Positions 1 through 8,424 are shown, counted from the first letter of the stretch. The stretch: DNA of 64,000 bases from Rhodococcus jostii NBRC 16295 (GCF_001894825.1 NZ_BCWY01000033.1:1-64000), one strand, 5' to 3'. Notes: generated by a model from the letters alone, not told the origin. Made by a program: numbers and translations.

Positions 1-21
1 AGCCGGGGCAGTCCCGTGGGT

Positions 22-1188
22 TCAGCCCACTGCGACGGTTTCGTGTGTTCCTTCGACCGGAACGTTCGGTACGACCTCGGTGGCGAAAAGGCGGAGGGAT
101 TCGATCCACGGCTCGGGATCGTCCATGGCGTCGTGAGTGTTGACGGCAAGCTGTCCGTACCTGAAGCCGGCCAGGTCGAAGGTCTTCTCGATCTTCTCGA
201 TGACGGTGTCCGGGCTTCCGCAAAGCCACACGTTGTCGGCCAGGTAGTCGAGATCGACGTCGTCGATGTCGACCTTGTGGTCGGCGTCGTCGATGAAGCC
301 CTGAAGGATCCGGTACTTCTGGTAGACCGGCATCAGGTACTTCTGCCAGGCGAGTCCCAGTGCACCGCTCTTTGCCTTCTCCTTGGCCTCTTCGTCGGTC
401 TTCGCCACGAACACATCTCGTGCGATCTTGAATCGAGATCCCTGCGGGGTTCCGCCGATGGACCTGACCGCCTCCGAATATGTGTCCCACTGCGATCTCA
501 GCAAGGCCGAACCACCGTAGAACGAGATCGGGGTCCAGCCTCGTTCGCCTGCGAGGCGATGCGACGGCGAGTTCTTGCTCAGGCCTGTGACCGCGATTTC
601 GAGGCCGTCCGCGCCACCATGGGGTGAGTGATCCGCGGTCAGGTGGTACTCCTCGCCTTCCTTGACCTTGAACTCTCCATGGGACGCGACACTACCGGGA
701 TCGATCTGTCCGTCGAGGCGGGCGGCCTTGTAGTACTTGCCTTCGAAGTCGAATGGCTCCTGGCGCCACACTTTGTCCATCACCTCCAGTCCCTCCATCA
801 GGCGGGGGTGAGCTTCGGACAGGTCGCCGGGCTGGCCGCGAAGCACTGCCTCGTTCTCCCACGATCCGGCTCCGACCCCGAGGAAGTACCTGTCCTCGAG
901 CAACTGCGAGGTGTAGCCGATCTGAATGGCGAGCGTCGACGGGTTGTGCAGGGGCACGATGTGCGCCATGGGCGCGAAGCGCATGCGCTCGGTGATCTGT
1001 GCTGCCGCGACGATCAGCAACTCGGGATTCGGAATGTTCTCCCATGCCTGCATGCCGTGCTCGCCGACCATGAAATCGCGGTAGCCGAACTTGTCGCATG
1101 CTGCTGCAAGCAGGAGTGAGTATTCGAAGGTGTCCTTGTCCTTGCGACCGGGACGCATGTACGGGGTGTGGAAAACGCCGCATTCCAT
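22..1188 (-). CDS. LLM-class flavin-dependent oxidoreductase (copy A)
   Basis: 388 aa luciferase-like (LLM) oxidoreductase, a TIM-barrel family that uses reduced FMN or F420 to oxygenate or oxidise small organic substrates. The open frame extends upstream, but family homology begins at MECGVFHTPYMRPGR. A GGAG about 9 bases before the ATG at 1188 decides the start. Family-typical stretches are ENIPNPELLIVAAAQ, MAHIVPLHNP and YFLGVGAGSW, and near the C-terminus CGSPDTVIEKI. It is clearly paralogous to the protein at 8908-10023, which shares the same blocks. It is divergent from the acyl-CoA ligase at 1600 across an operator-rich region. The cofactor (FMN versus F420) and substrate cannot be read from sequence. 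The adjacent flavin-pathway fusion makes FMN the likelier choice, by inference. Confidence 0.85.
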   Translation of the reverse strand: MECGVFHTPYMRPGRKDKDTFEYSLLLAAACDKFGYRDFMVGEHGMQAWENIPNPELLIVAAAQITERMRFAPMAHIVPLHNPSTLAIQIGYTSQLLEDRYFLGVGAGSWENEAVLRGQPGDLSEAHPRLMEGLEVMDKVWRQEPFDFEGKYYKAARLDGQIDPGSVASHGEFKVKEGEEYHLTADHSPHGGADGLEIAVTGLSKNSPSHRLAGERGWTPISFYGGSALLRSQWDTYSEAVRSIGGTPQGSRFKIARDVFVAKTDEEAKEKAKSGALGLAWQKYLMPVYQKYRILQGFIDDADHKVDIDDVDLDYLADNVWLCGSPDTVIEKIEKTFDLAGFRYGQLAVNTHDAMDDPEPWIESLRLFATEVVPNVPVEGTHETVAVG

Positions 1189-1390
1189 TGGTGAATCTCC
1201 AGCTTCTCGTCGTCGTGAATGCACTCTGCTGCGGTGGCGGCACGAGCCTGACAGTGGTGGTGGACAGCCCCGGGAAAGCGAGGGTGGGTTCGTGGAACGT
1301 GCATGCAGAGCTGTTCTGTCCGATCGATCCGACACATGTCGTGGCGGTCCGCCAGGCGAAATGCTCGCATCGGCGTATTCCCAACGTAGG

Positions 1391-1404
1391 GTGATCCGGA
1401 TCAC
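1391..1404. promoter_or_regulatory. CRP/GlxR-type palindrome GTGA-N6-TCAC
   Basis: A perfect 14-base palindrome, GTGATCCGGATCAC, in the divergent control region of the LLM gene and the ligase. It has the GTGA-N6-TCAC core of actinobacterial CRP/GlxR sites. Two related sites occur at 8218-8231 and 8411-8424. The regulator's identity is inferred from the motif only. Confidence 0.5.
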
Positions 1405-1431
1405 TTTGTCAACTGCAACGTTGACGTTGAA
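1401..1431 (+). promoter_or_regulatory. Operator, copy 1 (shared with 5499-5529)
   Basis: A 31-base stretch containing TGTCAAC, then CAACGT, GAC and TTGAA. It matches 5499-5529 at 26 of 31 positions by eye, in the same orientation. The repeated GTCAAC/GTTGAC half-sites suggest a dimeric repressor of TetR or MarR type, which is not encoded visibly nearby. It probably co-regulates the ligase/LLM pair with the flavin fusion gene. Confidence 0.55.
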
Positions 1432-1457
1432 GTGGGGTGTAATCAACACTCATGTAA

Positions 1458-1475
1458 ATCAACTTCAGCGTTGAC
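1458..1475 (-). promoter_or_regulatory. Inverted partial copy of the operator
   Basis: Read on the minus strand, this begins GTCAACGCTGAAGTTGAT. It follows the same half-site pattern as the operator at 1408-1425 (GTCAAC, two bases, then a CAACGTTGAC-like block). It lies 27 bases beyond the first copy, so the divergent promoter region appears to carry two operator copies in opposite orientation. Confidence 0.4.
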
Positions 1476-1599
1476 AGTGTGACGTGAGTCGCTTAGCGTC
1501 TACGTCGACACGTTCCCCTGGTGCGCGCGGATCAAGCGCCGCTGATCAAGACAACTTCGGTGGCGCATCCGCTGCCGACGATCGATGATTGAGGACGAG

Positions 1600-3258
1600 A
1601 TGACTGACATCGGCGACTGGTGCAACGTAACCCCACTCGGCGACCTGCTGGTGCGCGGTGCGCACCTGTGCCCTGACCGCGACCTGATCGTATTTCCCGA
1701 GGCGCGGTTCACGTATGCCCAGGTGCTCGACGGCGCGGTCGCGGTCGCGCGAGGTCTGTTGGCCATGGGCGTCGGGTCCGGTGATCACGTCGCGCTCCTG
1801 GCGCCGAACGGTATCGAGTTCGTCGAGGGGCTCTTCGGATCGGCGTTGATCGGGGCGGTAGTCGTGCCGCTCAACGCGCGGCACAAAGCGAAGGAGCTCG
1901 GCTACATCATCGAGAACGCGGACATCACCGCGTTGCTGACGGTGTCCGGTCCCGACGACTACGTCGACTTCGTGCAGGTGCTGCACGAAGCGCTGCCCTC
2001 CTTGTCCGCGGCGGGCTCAGGTGATCTCGATCTTCCCGAAGCACCGCGGCTGCGTCGAGCCGTATTGCTGAAAGGAACCGAACGGCCCGGTTTCACGTCC
2101 AGGGCAGACCTGGATGCGGCAGCAGAGACCGTCGACGCGACTCTCGTGCATCGTCATCGCCGCCGGGTGCGGACGAGGGACATCGCCGCGATCCTGTACA
2201 CGTCGGGGACCACCGCGAACCCCCGTGGATGCCTGCTCACCCACGAATCGATGACGCGTGGCCCGGTGGAGCGCGCGACCGGCCGCCTCTCGGCAGGAGA
2301 GCGCCACATCAGCTGGGCCGGCGGACCACTGTTCCACATCGCTGCGCTGGCCCCACTCATCGGCGCAATCGGTGCCGGGGGAACGTTCCTGACCGACACG
2401 TTCTTCGAACCTGGCCGGGCCATCGAGCTGATCAGGGCCGAACGGCCCACCTGCGTCTGGCCCTGGTTCCCCGCACCGATGCAGATGATGATGGCGCACC
2501 CGAACTTCGACGCAGCGGAGTTCGACTCGATTCGGTACGTGTTCCTGATCGGTCCCCGCGTCCTCATCGAAGAGGTTCAGAATCTGTTCCCGGCCGCCGA
2601 GCTCATGGCCGCATGCGGAATGACGGAAACGACCGGCATCTATGCCCTCAGCGAGCCGGACGAGTCGTTCGAGGATCGAAGCGGTGCGCAAGGAAAGGCC
2701 GTACCCGGCATCGAGATTCGAATCGTCGATCCGTTCAGTGGTGCCGAGCAGCCGGCCGGAGTTCCCGGTGAGATCTTGATTCGCGGTTACTGCGTGACCG
2801 AGGGGTACTACAAGGATCCCGCAAAGACCGCCGAGACGATCGATTCCGACGGCTGGTTGCGGACCGGCGACCTCTACAGCCGTACCGAGTCGGGGTGCCT
2901 GGTGTTCCACGGACGGCTCAAGGACATGCTCAAGGTCGGTGGTGAGAACGTCGCGGCCATCGAAGTCGAGTCCTTCCTTTGTGAGCATCCTGCTGTGTTG
3001 ACGGCCGCCGTCATCGGCCGCCCGGACGACCGGCTCGACGAAGTGCCCGTGGCATTCGTCGAGGTCCGAGAAGGACGTCAGCTGACAGAAGCGGAGCTGA
3101 TCGAATTCTGTGACGGCAAGATCGGCCGGTACAAGGTCCCGCGCGCAGTGTTCTTCGTCGAGCCCGGCGAGTGGCCGATGTCGGCGACGAAGATCAACAA
3201 GCGCGGACTCAAAGCGCAACTGGCGACGCTGGCCAGCTCGCTGAGTGCAGCCGGATGA
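1600..3258 (+). CDS. Class I adenylate-forming acyl-CoA ligase
   Basis: 552 aa AMP-dependent synthetase/ligase expected to activate a carboxylic acid with ATP and CoA. The P-loop-like motif is YTSGTTANPRG (about residue 200). GMTETTGIYA is the A5-type motif, DGWLRTGDLY the A7-type motif, and GRLKDMLKVGGENV the hinge. A C-terminal MSATKINKRGL supplies the catalytic lysine. ATG 1600 was chosen over ATG 1585 because GAGGA sits 5 bases before it. The stop overlaps the next gene (ATGA), indicating translational coupling. The neighbours are oxidoreductases, so it probably activates an acid intermediate of the same pathway. The exact acyl substrate is unknown. Confidence 0.85.
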   Translation: MTDIGDWCNVTPLGDLLVRGAHLCPDRDLIVFPEARFTYAQVLDGAVAVARGLLAMGVGSGDHVALLAPNGIEFVEGLFGSALIGAVVVPLNARHKAKELGYIIENADITALLTVSGPDDYVDFVQVLHEALPSLSAAGSGDLDLPEAPRLRRAVLLKGTERPGFTSRADLDAAAETVDATLVHRHRRRVRTRDIAAILYTSGTTANPRGCLLTHESMTRGPVERATGRLSAGERHISWAGGPLFHIAALAPLIGAIGAGGTFLTDTFFEPGRAIELIRAERPTCVWPWFPAPMQMMMAHPNFDAAEFDSIRYVFLIGPRVLIEEVQNLFPAAELMAACGMTETTGIYALSEPDESFEDRSGAQGKAVPGIEIRIVDPFSGAEQPAGVPGEILIRGYCVTEGYYKDPAKTAETIDSDGWLRTGDLYSRTESGCLVFHGRLKDMLKVGGENVAAIEVESFLCEHPAVLTAAVIGRPDDRLDEVPVAFVEVREGRQLTEAELIEFCDGKIGRYKVPRAVFFVEPGEWPMSATKINKRGLKAQLATLASSLSAAG

Positions 3259-3923
3259 CCTCCATGACAGTCGAGTTCGACATCGGAGATCTTCGTGTGT
3301 TGGCCGAAGGGATTTTGAAAGACGTGGACGAGGGCTCAGCCCTCGATGAGCAGACGCGTGTGCTCACCCACATCGCGGTGTGTTCGGCGGCCACGACGAT
3401 GGATGTGGCGGGTACCGGCCGCTATATCGAGGAGGCGCTCGATCTGGGTCTCGACGCCACGCAGATCCAGGAGGCGTTGACGGTGGTCTCGGGTCTCGGT
3501 GTGCACACGCTGTTCGAGGCGTCCAGGCAGTTGTCGAGTGCCGTTCTGCGCAGAGGCGGTGGCGAGGCCGAACCGCTCGATGCTTCGCAGCAGGACTTGT
3601 GGGACCGCCACGTCGGTACCGATCCGTACTGGCAGCGGATGGAGGACGAGCTTCCGGGATTCTTCGATGCACTGCTGCGGATGTCACCAGAAACGTTCGT
3701 CGCGTTCTTCGACTACTGCGCAGTGCCGTGGAAGAGTCGGGCATTACGGGCCGTGACCAAGGAATTGATCTCTCTCGCTGCCGATTCCACTCCCACCCAC
3801 CGATACAAGCCCGGGTTCCTGTTACACCTGAAGAACGCCCTCGACCTCGGAGCAGGTGCCCGCAGCATCCGCGAAGTTCTCGATATCGCGGCAGCTGCTC
3901 CTGAGCACCACGGTGTCGGCTGA
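3255..3923 (+). CDS. Carboxymuconolactone decarboxylase / AhpD-like protein
   Basis: 222 aa protein with the alpha-helical pattern of the CMD/AhpD family, apparently two repeats (residues about 20-90 and 130-215). The segment TRVLTHIAVCSAATTMD corresponds to the AhpD active-site helix. Only one cysteine is present there, so the C-x-x-C peroxidase pair is missing and a peroxidase role is unlikely. ATG 3255 overlaps the ligase stop. ATG 3264 is an alternative start. It is probably coupled to the ligase in a two-gene operon that ends at the hairpin at 3944-3975. Its role in the pathway is unknown. Confidence 0.65.
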   Translation: MTSMTVEFDIGDLRVLAEGILKDVDEGSALDEQTRVLTHIAVCSAATTMDVAGTGRYIEEALDLGLDATQIQEALTVVSGLGVHTLFEASRQLSSAVLRRGGGEAEPLDASQQDLWDRHVGTDPYWQRMEDELPGFFDALLRMSPETFVAFFDYCAVPWKSRALRAVTKELISLAADSTPTHRYKPGFLLHLKNALDLGAGARSIREVLDIAAAAPEHHGVG

Positions 3924-3943
3924 CCTTTCTCTTTGCACAGGAC

Positions 3944-3975
3944 CGGCCCCGATACGAACTTTCGTATCGGGGCCG
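3944..3975. terminator. Bidirectional hairpin terminator
   Basis: The arms CGGCCCCGATACGAA (3944-3958) and its perfect complement (3961-3975) form a GC-rich stem with a very small loop. It lies between the convergent genes ending at 3923 and 3987 and is suited to stop transcription from both sides. There is no long T-run, as is common in actinobacteria. Confidence 0.75.
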
Positions 3976-3986
3976 ATCCGTATTGT

Positions 3987-5432
3987 TCAGCCGGCGATCA
4001 GCGATCGTGTCCGTACCACGTCGGCGGCGAGGGCGGCGACCAGTTCCTCCTTCGACGCAAAGGTCACCTGTCCGCGCATCCACTGGTGGAGGCTCACCTC
4101 GAGAGTTGCGTCGTAAAGATCACCGTCGAAGTCAAGCAAGTGTGCCTCGAGCAGTCGAACTCCGGACCTGCCGTAGAACGTCGGGCGCCGGCCTATCGAT
4201 ATCGCAGCGATCGCGGTCGAGCCGTCGGGGAGTGTGCACCGGCCTGCCCACACACCGTCGGCGACAGAATTCGAATCTTCCAGCTCCAGATTCGCAGTGC
4301 GGAAGCCAAGCTCTCGTCCGCGTTGATCGCCGTGAACGACCGTGCCGACGATGGAAGGATTCTCGAATCCGAACGGCGCCGGAGCGTTACCGCGAGCGAG
4401 CGACGCAGAGCCTCCGGCGCTGATGCTCAATCCGATGTGCCACATCATCGTCCGCGACTCGGGTGGAAAATTGCTCAGTGAGGGGGAGTGGTAGCCGCAC
4501 TCGCGCACCACCTCGGCGAGGTCGCCGTGCGTGTCGGCCGAGATGTAGTTGTTCGGGGCGTATCTCGCCACCACCACGGCTCCGTAGCCGTGTTCGGCCA
4601 CCTGCGCCAGTGCCACGCCGATCGGGCCGTCCTGACACAGATGCGGTGCGGGATCGCTCTCTTGCTGGAAGCAGACGAGCGGGGTTGTGCCGGCGACGGC
4701 CGGTCCGATGGAGTAGGTGAGATAGTCCGAGCCCGTGACGTCACTGCGGTAGCCGACGCAGCGAACTGGGCCGTGGACGCTGTCACGCTCGAAGGTGAAC
4801 TGCGTCAGCGTGTGCGGTTCGGCCATTCGCCGATATGTCGCGACGTCATCGATGGACAGGTGTCCGAGTTCGTGTGCACGAGCGAATGTTTCGGCTTCAG
4901 CGGAGTCGGCGATAGCTGTCGGATCGAGCTCGGAGACGAGGGCGCTGTAGGCGCAGGTCCGATGCAAACCTGCGACGGACATGAGATCCACGGCAGCTTC
5001 CGCTGGTCCGCGGAACTCGAGCACTCCGCCGGGTACGGACCGTGCCGGAAGCACGTGCCCGGGCCGGGTGAACGCGTCGGGGGTGCTCGCCGAGTCGGCG
5101 AGTAGGCGCAGTGTGTCCGCCCTGTCCGACGCCGAAATGCCGGTGCCGGGTCCGATTGCATCGATGCTGACCGTGAACTCCGTTCCGGCATGATCTCTGT
5201 CCGCGCCGACCATGCTAGGGAGCCCGAGGCGGTCGCAGTCCGAGCCGACCATGGCGGCGCAGACCAGCCCCGAACCGTGGCGAACAAGAAATGCGATCGA
5301 TTCCACGGTTGCCTTCTCGGCCGGGATCAGGATGTGGGCGTCGCTGGTGGGGGAGTTGCCGGTCAGCACGACTGGACGTCCGGCGCTCATGTCCGAGAGC
5401 GCTCGTTGCACGCGGGTTGTTGGACCATCCAT
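3987..5432 (-). CDS. Degenerate RibB - degenerate RibA - riboflavin kinase fusion
   Basis: 481 aa protein with three flavin-pathway domains in order. Residues about 1-195 resemble 3,4-dihydroxybutanone-phosphate synthase (RibB), with GTGISASDRA and DAFTRPGHVLPARS retained. The acidic metal-binding loop (normally DDEDRENEGD) is replaced by TGNSPTSDAH, and the His of GHTEA is Pro (GPAEA). Residues about 200-335 resemble GTP cyclohydrolase II, but the C-x10-C-x-C zinc motif is reduced to HLCQDGP. Residues about 355-481 are a riboflavin kinase domain with GDQRGRELGF, RTANL (PTAN in the family), IGRRPTF and LEAHLLDFDGDLY. ATG 5432 follows GCGAGG. GTG 5474 is a longer alternative without a clear ribosome site. 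It probably makes or handles FMN or a flavin-like compound for the two LLM enzymes (inference). Confidence 0.7.
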   Translation of the reverse strand: MDGPTTRVQRALSDMSAGRPVVLTGNSPTSDAHILIPAEKATVESIAFLVRHGSGLVCAAMVGSDCDRLGLPSMVGADRDHAGTEFTVSIDAIGPGTGISASDRADTLRLLADSASTPDAFTRPGHVLPARSVPGGVLEFRGPAEAAVDLMSVAGLHRTCAYSALVSELDPTAIADSAEAETFARAHELGHLSIDDVATYRRMAEPHTLTQFTFERDSVHGPVRCVGYRSDVTGSDYLTYSIGPAVAGTTPLVCFQQESDPAPHLCQDGPIGVALAQVAEHGYGAVVVARYAPNNYISADTHGDLAEVVRECGYHSPSLSNFPPESRTMMWHIGLSISAGGSASLARGNAPAPFGFENPSIVGTVVHGDQRGRELGFRTANLELEDSNSVADGVWAGRCTLPDGSTAIAAISIGRRPTFYGRSGVRLLEAHLLDFDGDLYDATLEVSLHQWMRGQVTFASKEELVAALAADVVRTRSLIAG

Positions 5433-5498
5433 TGTGGGGAACCTCGCTTCGATATGGACGACTGACGTCTGCACTGTGACGAGCGTCGCAAATTGTGC

Positions 5499-5529
5499 TC
5501 ACTGTGTCAACATCAACGTAGACATTGAA
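5499..5529 (+). promoter_or_regulatory. Operator, copy 2, upstream of the flavin fusion
   Basis: This copy matches 1401-1431 at 26 of 31 positions and lies 67-97 bases upstream of ATG 5432, in the short gap behind the regulator gene that ends at 5546. Its position suits promoter control of the flavin fusion gene. The shared site is the best sequence evidence that the fusion belongs to the LLM/ligase regulon. Confidence 0.55.
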
Positions 5530-5545
5530 AACGACCTTCGACGCT

Positions 5546-8188
5546 CTACATCCCGCGGGATGAAGGATGTGCGAGCGCGGCAGCCACCTGGTGGCGGCGG
5601 GGGACACCCAGCTTTCGGAGCACGTGTGCGACGTGCCCCTCGACGGTTCTGACCGACAGGACCAGCCTATCCGCGATCTCCTTGTTGGTGAGCCCGTCCG
5701 CAACGCACCGTGCAATGTCCAACTCGCGAGGGGAGAGCCCGACTGCCGGGTACGACGACGGCACGGGGCTGTCGGAGAACTCCTCGTCCAGGGCGTAAGC
5801 GATGAGTTCGGCCATCGACAACGTGGAGCCGCGACGATGGGATGCGGAGTAGACCGTGTCGCCGAGCGAAGTCCGCGCGCGCGATTCGTACACTTCTCGT
5901 CGTTGGACCCAATGCTGGGATCCGTATAGTTGCATGCCGAACGAATCCCACATGGACGATGCTCCGCCGAGAAGTACGGCTGCACGTTCGCCGGAACCGG
6001 TCGCGGCTTCTGCCCACGCGAGAAGGTCTGTGACCAGTGTGGCTCCGACCGTGTCGTCGAAGGCGCGTTTGAGTGCGAGGGCGTCGATCGCAAGGGTGAT
6101 CGCCTCGTCGTGACGGCCGCGAATCAGCGCTACCAAGCCCAGTCCGTACACGGCATACGACAACATCCATTTCTCTCCCGTTGCCGATGCCTGGGTGTGA
6201 ACGAACTCGAAATGTTCGGCAGCGCGGTCGCTCTCTCCGTTCGAGCTGCACAGCATTCCCATCTCGATGTGGGCGGTCCACATGAGATCGGTGATGCCGG
6301 GCAGGCGCTCGTACAGTGCCAACGCCTCCGACAGGTTGTGTTCGCCGGCCTCGAAATCACCGCCGAGGTAGGTGTTGAGGCCTTGCGTCTGCAGAGCGAA
6401 CGCGAGGGTCGCATCGTCACCGAGTTCGCGTGCGCCATGCGCGGCAGTGTCGAGTGTCCGAACTGCCTCGACCCGGTCACCCTGCATCGTCTGCAGCACG
6501 CCCAGGGTGGCGTAGAGCTGGGGTACGACGTCCTCGGCCAGGTCGGAGAGCGCGAGGAACTCTGTGACCCACATGCGGTGTTCTCGTACCGAAAAGGCCG
6601 ACGACCACAGAAACCACGTCGCGACGAGGCCAGCGGCAAGGTGCAGCATCTCGTGGTTCTGGCCCGTCAGCGCCGTCTGCAGTGCGGACCGCAGGTTGGC
6701 GCGGTTCTCCCGAAGCCGGTTGCTCGCACTCTCCTGCTCGGCCCCGGTCCATGACCGGCGGGCGGTACGTACCAGCTCGGCGCACCAACGGAGGTGTGCC
6801 ACCCGTAGCTCGGCCTTCTCGTTGTCGGACAGTTTGCTCGCACCGAAGTGCCGGATCGTTTCGAGCATCTTGAACCGGACATGTCCTTCGCCGGTGGTGC
6901 GTTGTAAGACCGACTTCCCGATCAGACCGGTGATGGTATCCAGAATGCTCGCGGCGTCGACAGGGGCTCCAGCGCAGATGCTCTCGGCCATGGCGAGATC
7001 GAAGCCTTCGGAGAAGATGGACAATCTCGCCCACAGCACCTGCTCCTGAGTAGTGCAGAGGTCGTAGCTCCACTCGACCGTCGCATGCAGGCTTCGATGT
7101 CTGCTCGGCCCGCCACGATTACCCGTCGTCAACAACGCCAGCCGGTCGTCGAGACGTTCTGCGAGATCGTCTACGGACAGCGCGGTCAAACGCGCACACG
7201 CCAGTTCGATGGCCAGCGGCATCCCATCCAGCTGCGTGCACACCCGGCGCACAGCGTCCCGGCTCGAATCCGTGATCGAGAATCCGGACAGTGCCGCCGA
7301 TGCGCGGTTCTCGAACAACTCGATGGCGGCGCCGGGCATGTCCGGGTCGCGGTGGTCCGTCGTGGACAGCGGCTCGAGGACGTGCACGTGCTCGTCCGGA
7401 ATCGACAGTACTTCACGACTCGTGACCAGGATCTTCACGTGTTCGGTGTTTCGTAGAATCAGCGCGGCCAATTCGGCGCATGCGCTGACGAGATGCTCGC
7501 AATTGTCCAGCACCAGCAACAGGTGCTTGTCGAGGAGCGATTCGAGGAGCGATTCGGTTGCACTTCGTTCCGGTGCGTCCCGCTCGTCGAACCCCAGGAC
7601 GTCCAGAATGGTCTGGGGGAGCAGGGTTTCGCTTCGCAGGGACGCCAGCTCCACGAAGCGGATTCCATCGGCAAATGCCCGCCGGTACGCGGTGGCGGCC
7701 TCTGCTGCGAGTCGGGTCTTGCCGATGCCACCGGGGCCGGTGACGGTGACGAGGCGGCCGTCGCCGAGCAGCACCCGGATTCTGTGGAGTTCTTCGCTGC
7801 GGCCGACGAAACTCGTCGAGAAGAGTGGAATATCGGTTGCACTGGGCATGCGGGTGCTCGACGTGCGCGTGCCGGACGTTCGCGGCGAACGCTCCTCCTT
7901 GATGCGGTGGACCGCGCTCGCCAGAGTATTCCGCGATCCGCTCCATTCCAGTTCCCGATGCAGCTGGGCCACCGTGACGTCGGGGTCTGCGTCGAGCGCC
8001 GCGGCGATCCGGGGTCGGAGGGCATCGGCCGACGATCCTGACCGTGGCCGATGGTCCTGGGGTGGTGCCTCGAATTCGAGGGCGCGGCGCACCGTGTTGC
8101 GCGAGATCTTCAATCGCGTCGCGATGCCCGAGATCGATTCGCCGGATTGTCGAAGCTCGACTATCTCTCGCCACTCGTCAGCGTTCAC
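5546..8188 (-). CDS. STAND-ATPase regulator with IstA-like N-terminal HTH and C-terminal LuxR HTH
   Basis: 880 aa transcription regulator. Residues about 1-100 carry a helix-turn-helix (SISGIATRLKISRNTVRRAL) and a following segment that resemble the N-terminus of IS21 IstA transposases. Then comes an NB-ARC/STAND ATPase with Walker A GPGGIGKTRLA, LLVLDNCEHL (Walker B-like) and helical repeat-like sequence from about 500 to 780. The C-terminus is a LuxR/GerE HTH (LSPRELDIARCVADGLTNKE). GTG 8188 was chosen because AGAGAGGA precedes it by 5 bases. ATG 8215 lacks such a site. It lies between the flavin fusion and the SnoaL/LLM/SDR genes and is divergent from the latter, so it is a likely activator of the island. 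Confidence 0.8.
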   Translation of the reverse strand: MNADEWREIVELRQSGESISGIATRLKISRNTVRRALEFEAPPQDHRPRSGSSADALRPRIAAALDADPDVTVAQLHRELEWSGSRNTLASAVHRIKEERSPRTSGTRTSSTRMPSATDIPLFSTSFVGRSEELHRIRVLLGDGRLVTVTGPGGIGKTRLAAEAATAYRRAFADGIRFVELASLRSETLLPQTILDVLGFDERDAPERSATESLLESLLDKHLLLVLDNCEHLVSACAELAALILRNTEHVKILVTSREVLSIPDEHVHVLEPLSTTDHRDPDMPGAAIELFENRASAALSGFSITDSSRDAVRRVCTQLDGMPLAIELACARLTALSVDDLAERLDDRLALLTTGNRGGPSRHRSLHATVEWSYDLCTTQEQVLWARLSIFSEGFDLAMAESICAGAPVDAASILDTITGLIGKSVLQRTTGEGHVRFKMLETIRHFGASKLSDNEKAELRVAHLRWCAELVRTARRSWTGAEQESASNRLRENRANLRSALQTALTGQNHEMLHLAAGLVATWFLWSSAFSVREHRMWVTEFLALSDLAEDVVPQLYATLGVLQTMQGDRVEAVRTLDTAAHGARELGDDATLAFALQTQGLNTYLGGDFEAGEHNLSEALALYERLPGITDLMWTAHIEMGMLCSSNGESDRAAEHFEFVHTQASATGEKWMLSYAVYGLGLVALIRGRHDEAITLAIDALALKRAFDDTVGATLVTDLLAWAEAATGSGERAAVLLGGASSMWDSFGMQLYGSQHWVQRREVYESRARTSLGDTVYSASHRRGSTLSMAELIAYALDEEFSDSPVPSSYPAVGLSPRELDIARCVADGLTNKEIADRLVLSVRTVEGHVAHVLRKLGVPRRHQVAAALAHPSSRGM

Positions 8189-8217
8189 GGTGTCCTCTCT
8201 GTCGCACGCGGGCATCT

Positions 8218-8231
8218 GTGACCGGTGTCAC
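8218..8231. promoter_or_regulatory. CRP/GlxR-type site upstream of the STAND regulator
   Basis: GTGACCGGTGTCAC is preceded by T and followed by T, so TGTGA-N6-TCACT fits the TGTGA-N6-TCACA consensus of CRP/GlxR at nine of ten fixed positions. It sits 30-43 bases upstream of the regulator's GTG start (minus strand). Confidence 0.5.
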
Positions 8232-8410
8232 TGTTCGATCATGTCGCTCCCTGACCGCGTGGTCAAGATCTGACAACACGCGTATTGACCAATTGCAGCG
8301 GCGTGCCTCGTCGTGCATATCGGCTCTGAGCTGGTCGGATGCCGTCAGATTCGGGAGGGGTGGGGAATCGAGTATTACTACGGTTTCGCCTCGAGCGCTG
8401 CCGGCGGACA

Positions 8411-8424
8411 GTGATCCGGGTCAT
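8411..8424. promoter_or_regulatory. CRP/GlxR-like site before the SnoaL-like gene
   Basis: GTGATCCGGGTCAT differs at two positions from the perfect palindrome at 1391-1404. It ends 22 bases before the ATG at 8447. A site so close to the start would act as a roadblock or overlap the transcription start, so repression is likelier than activation if it is functional. Confidence 0.4.
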
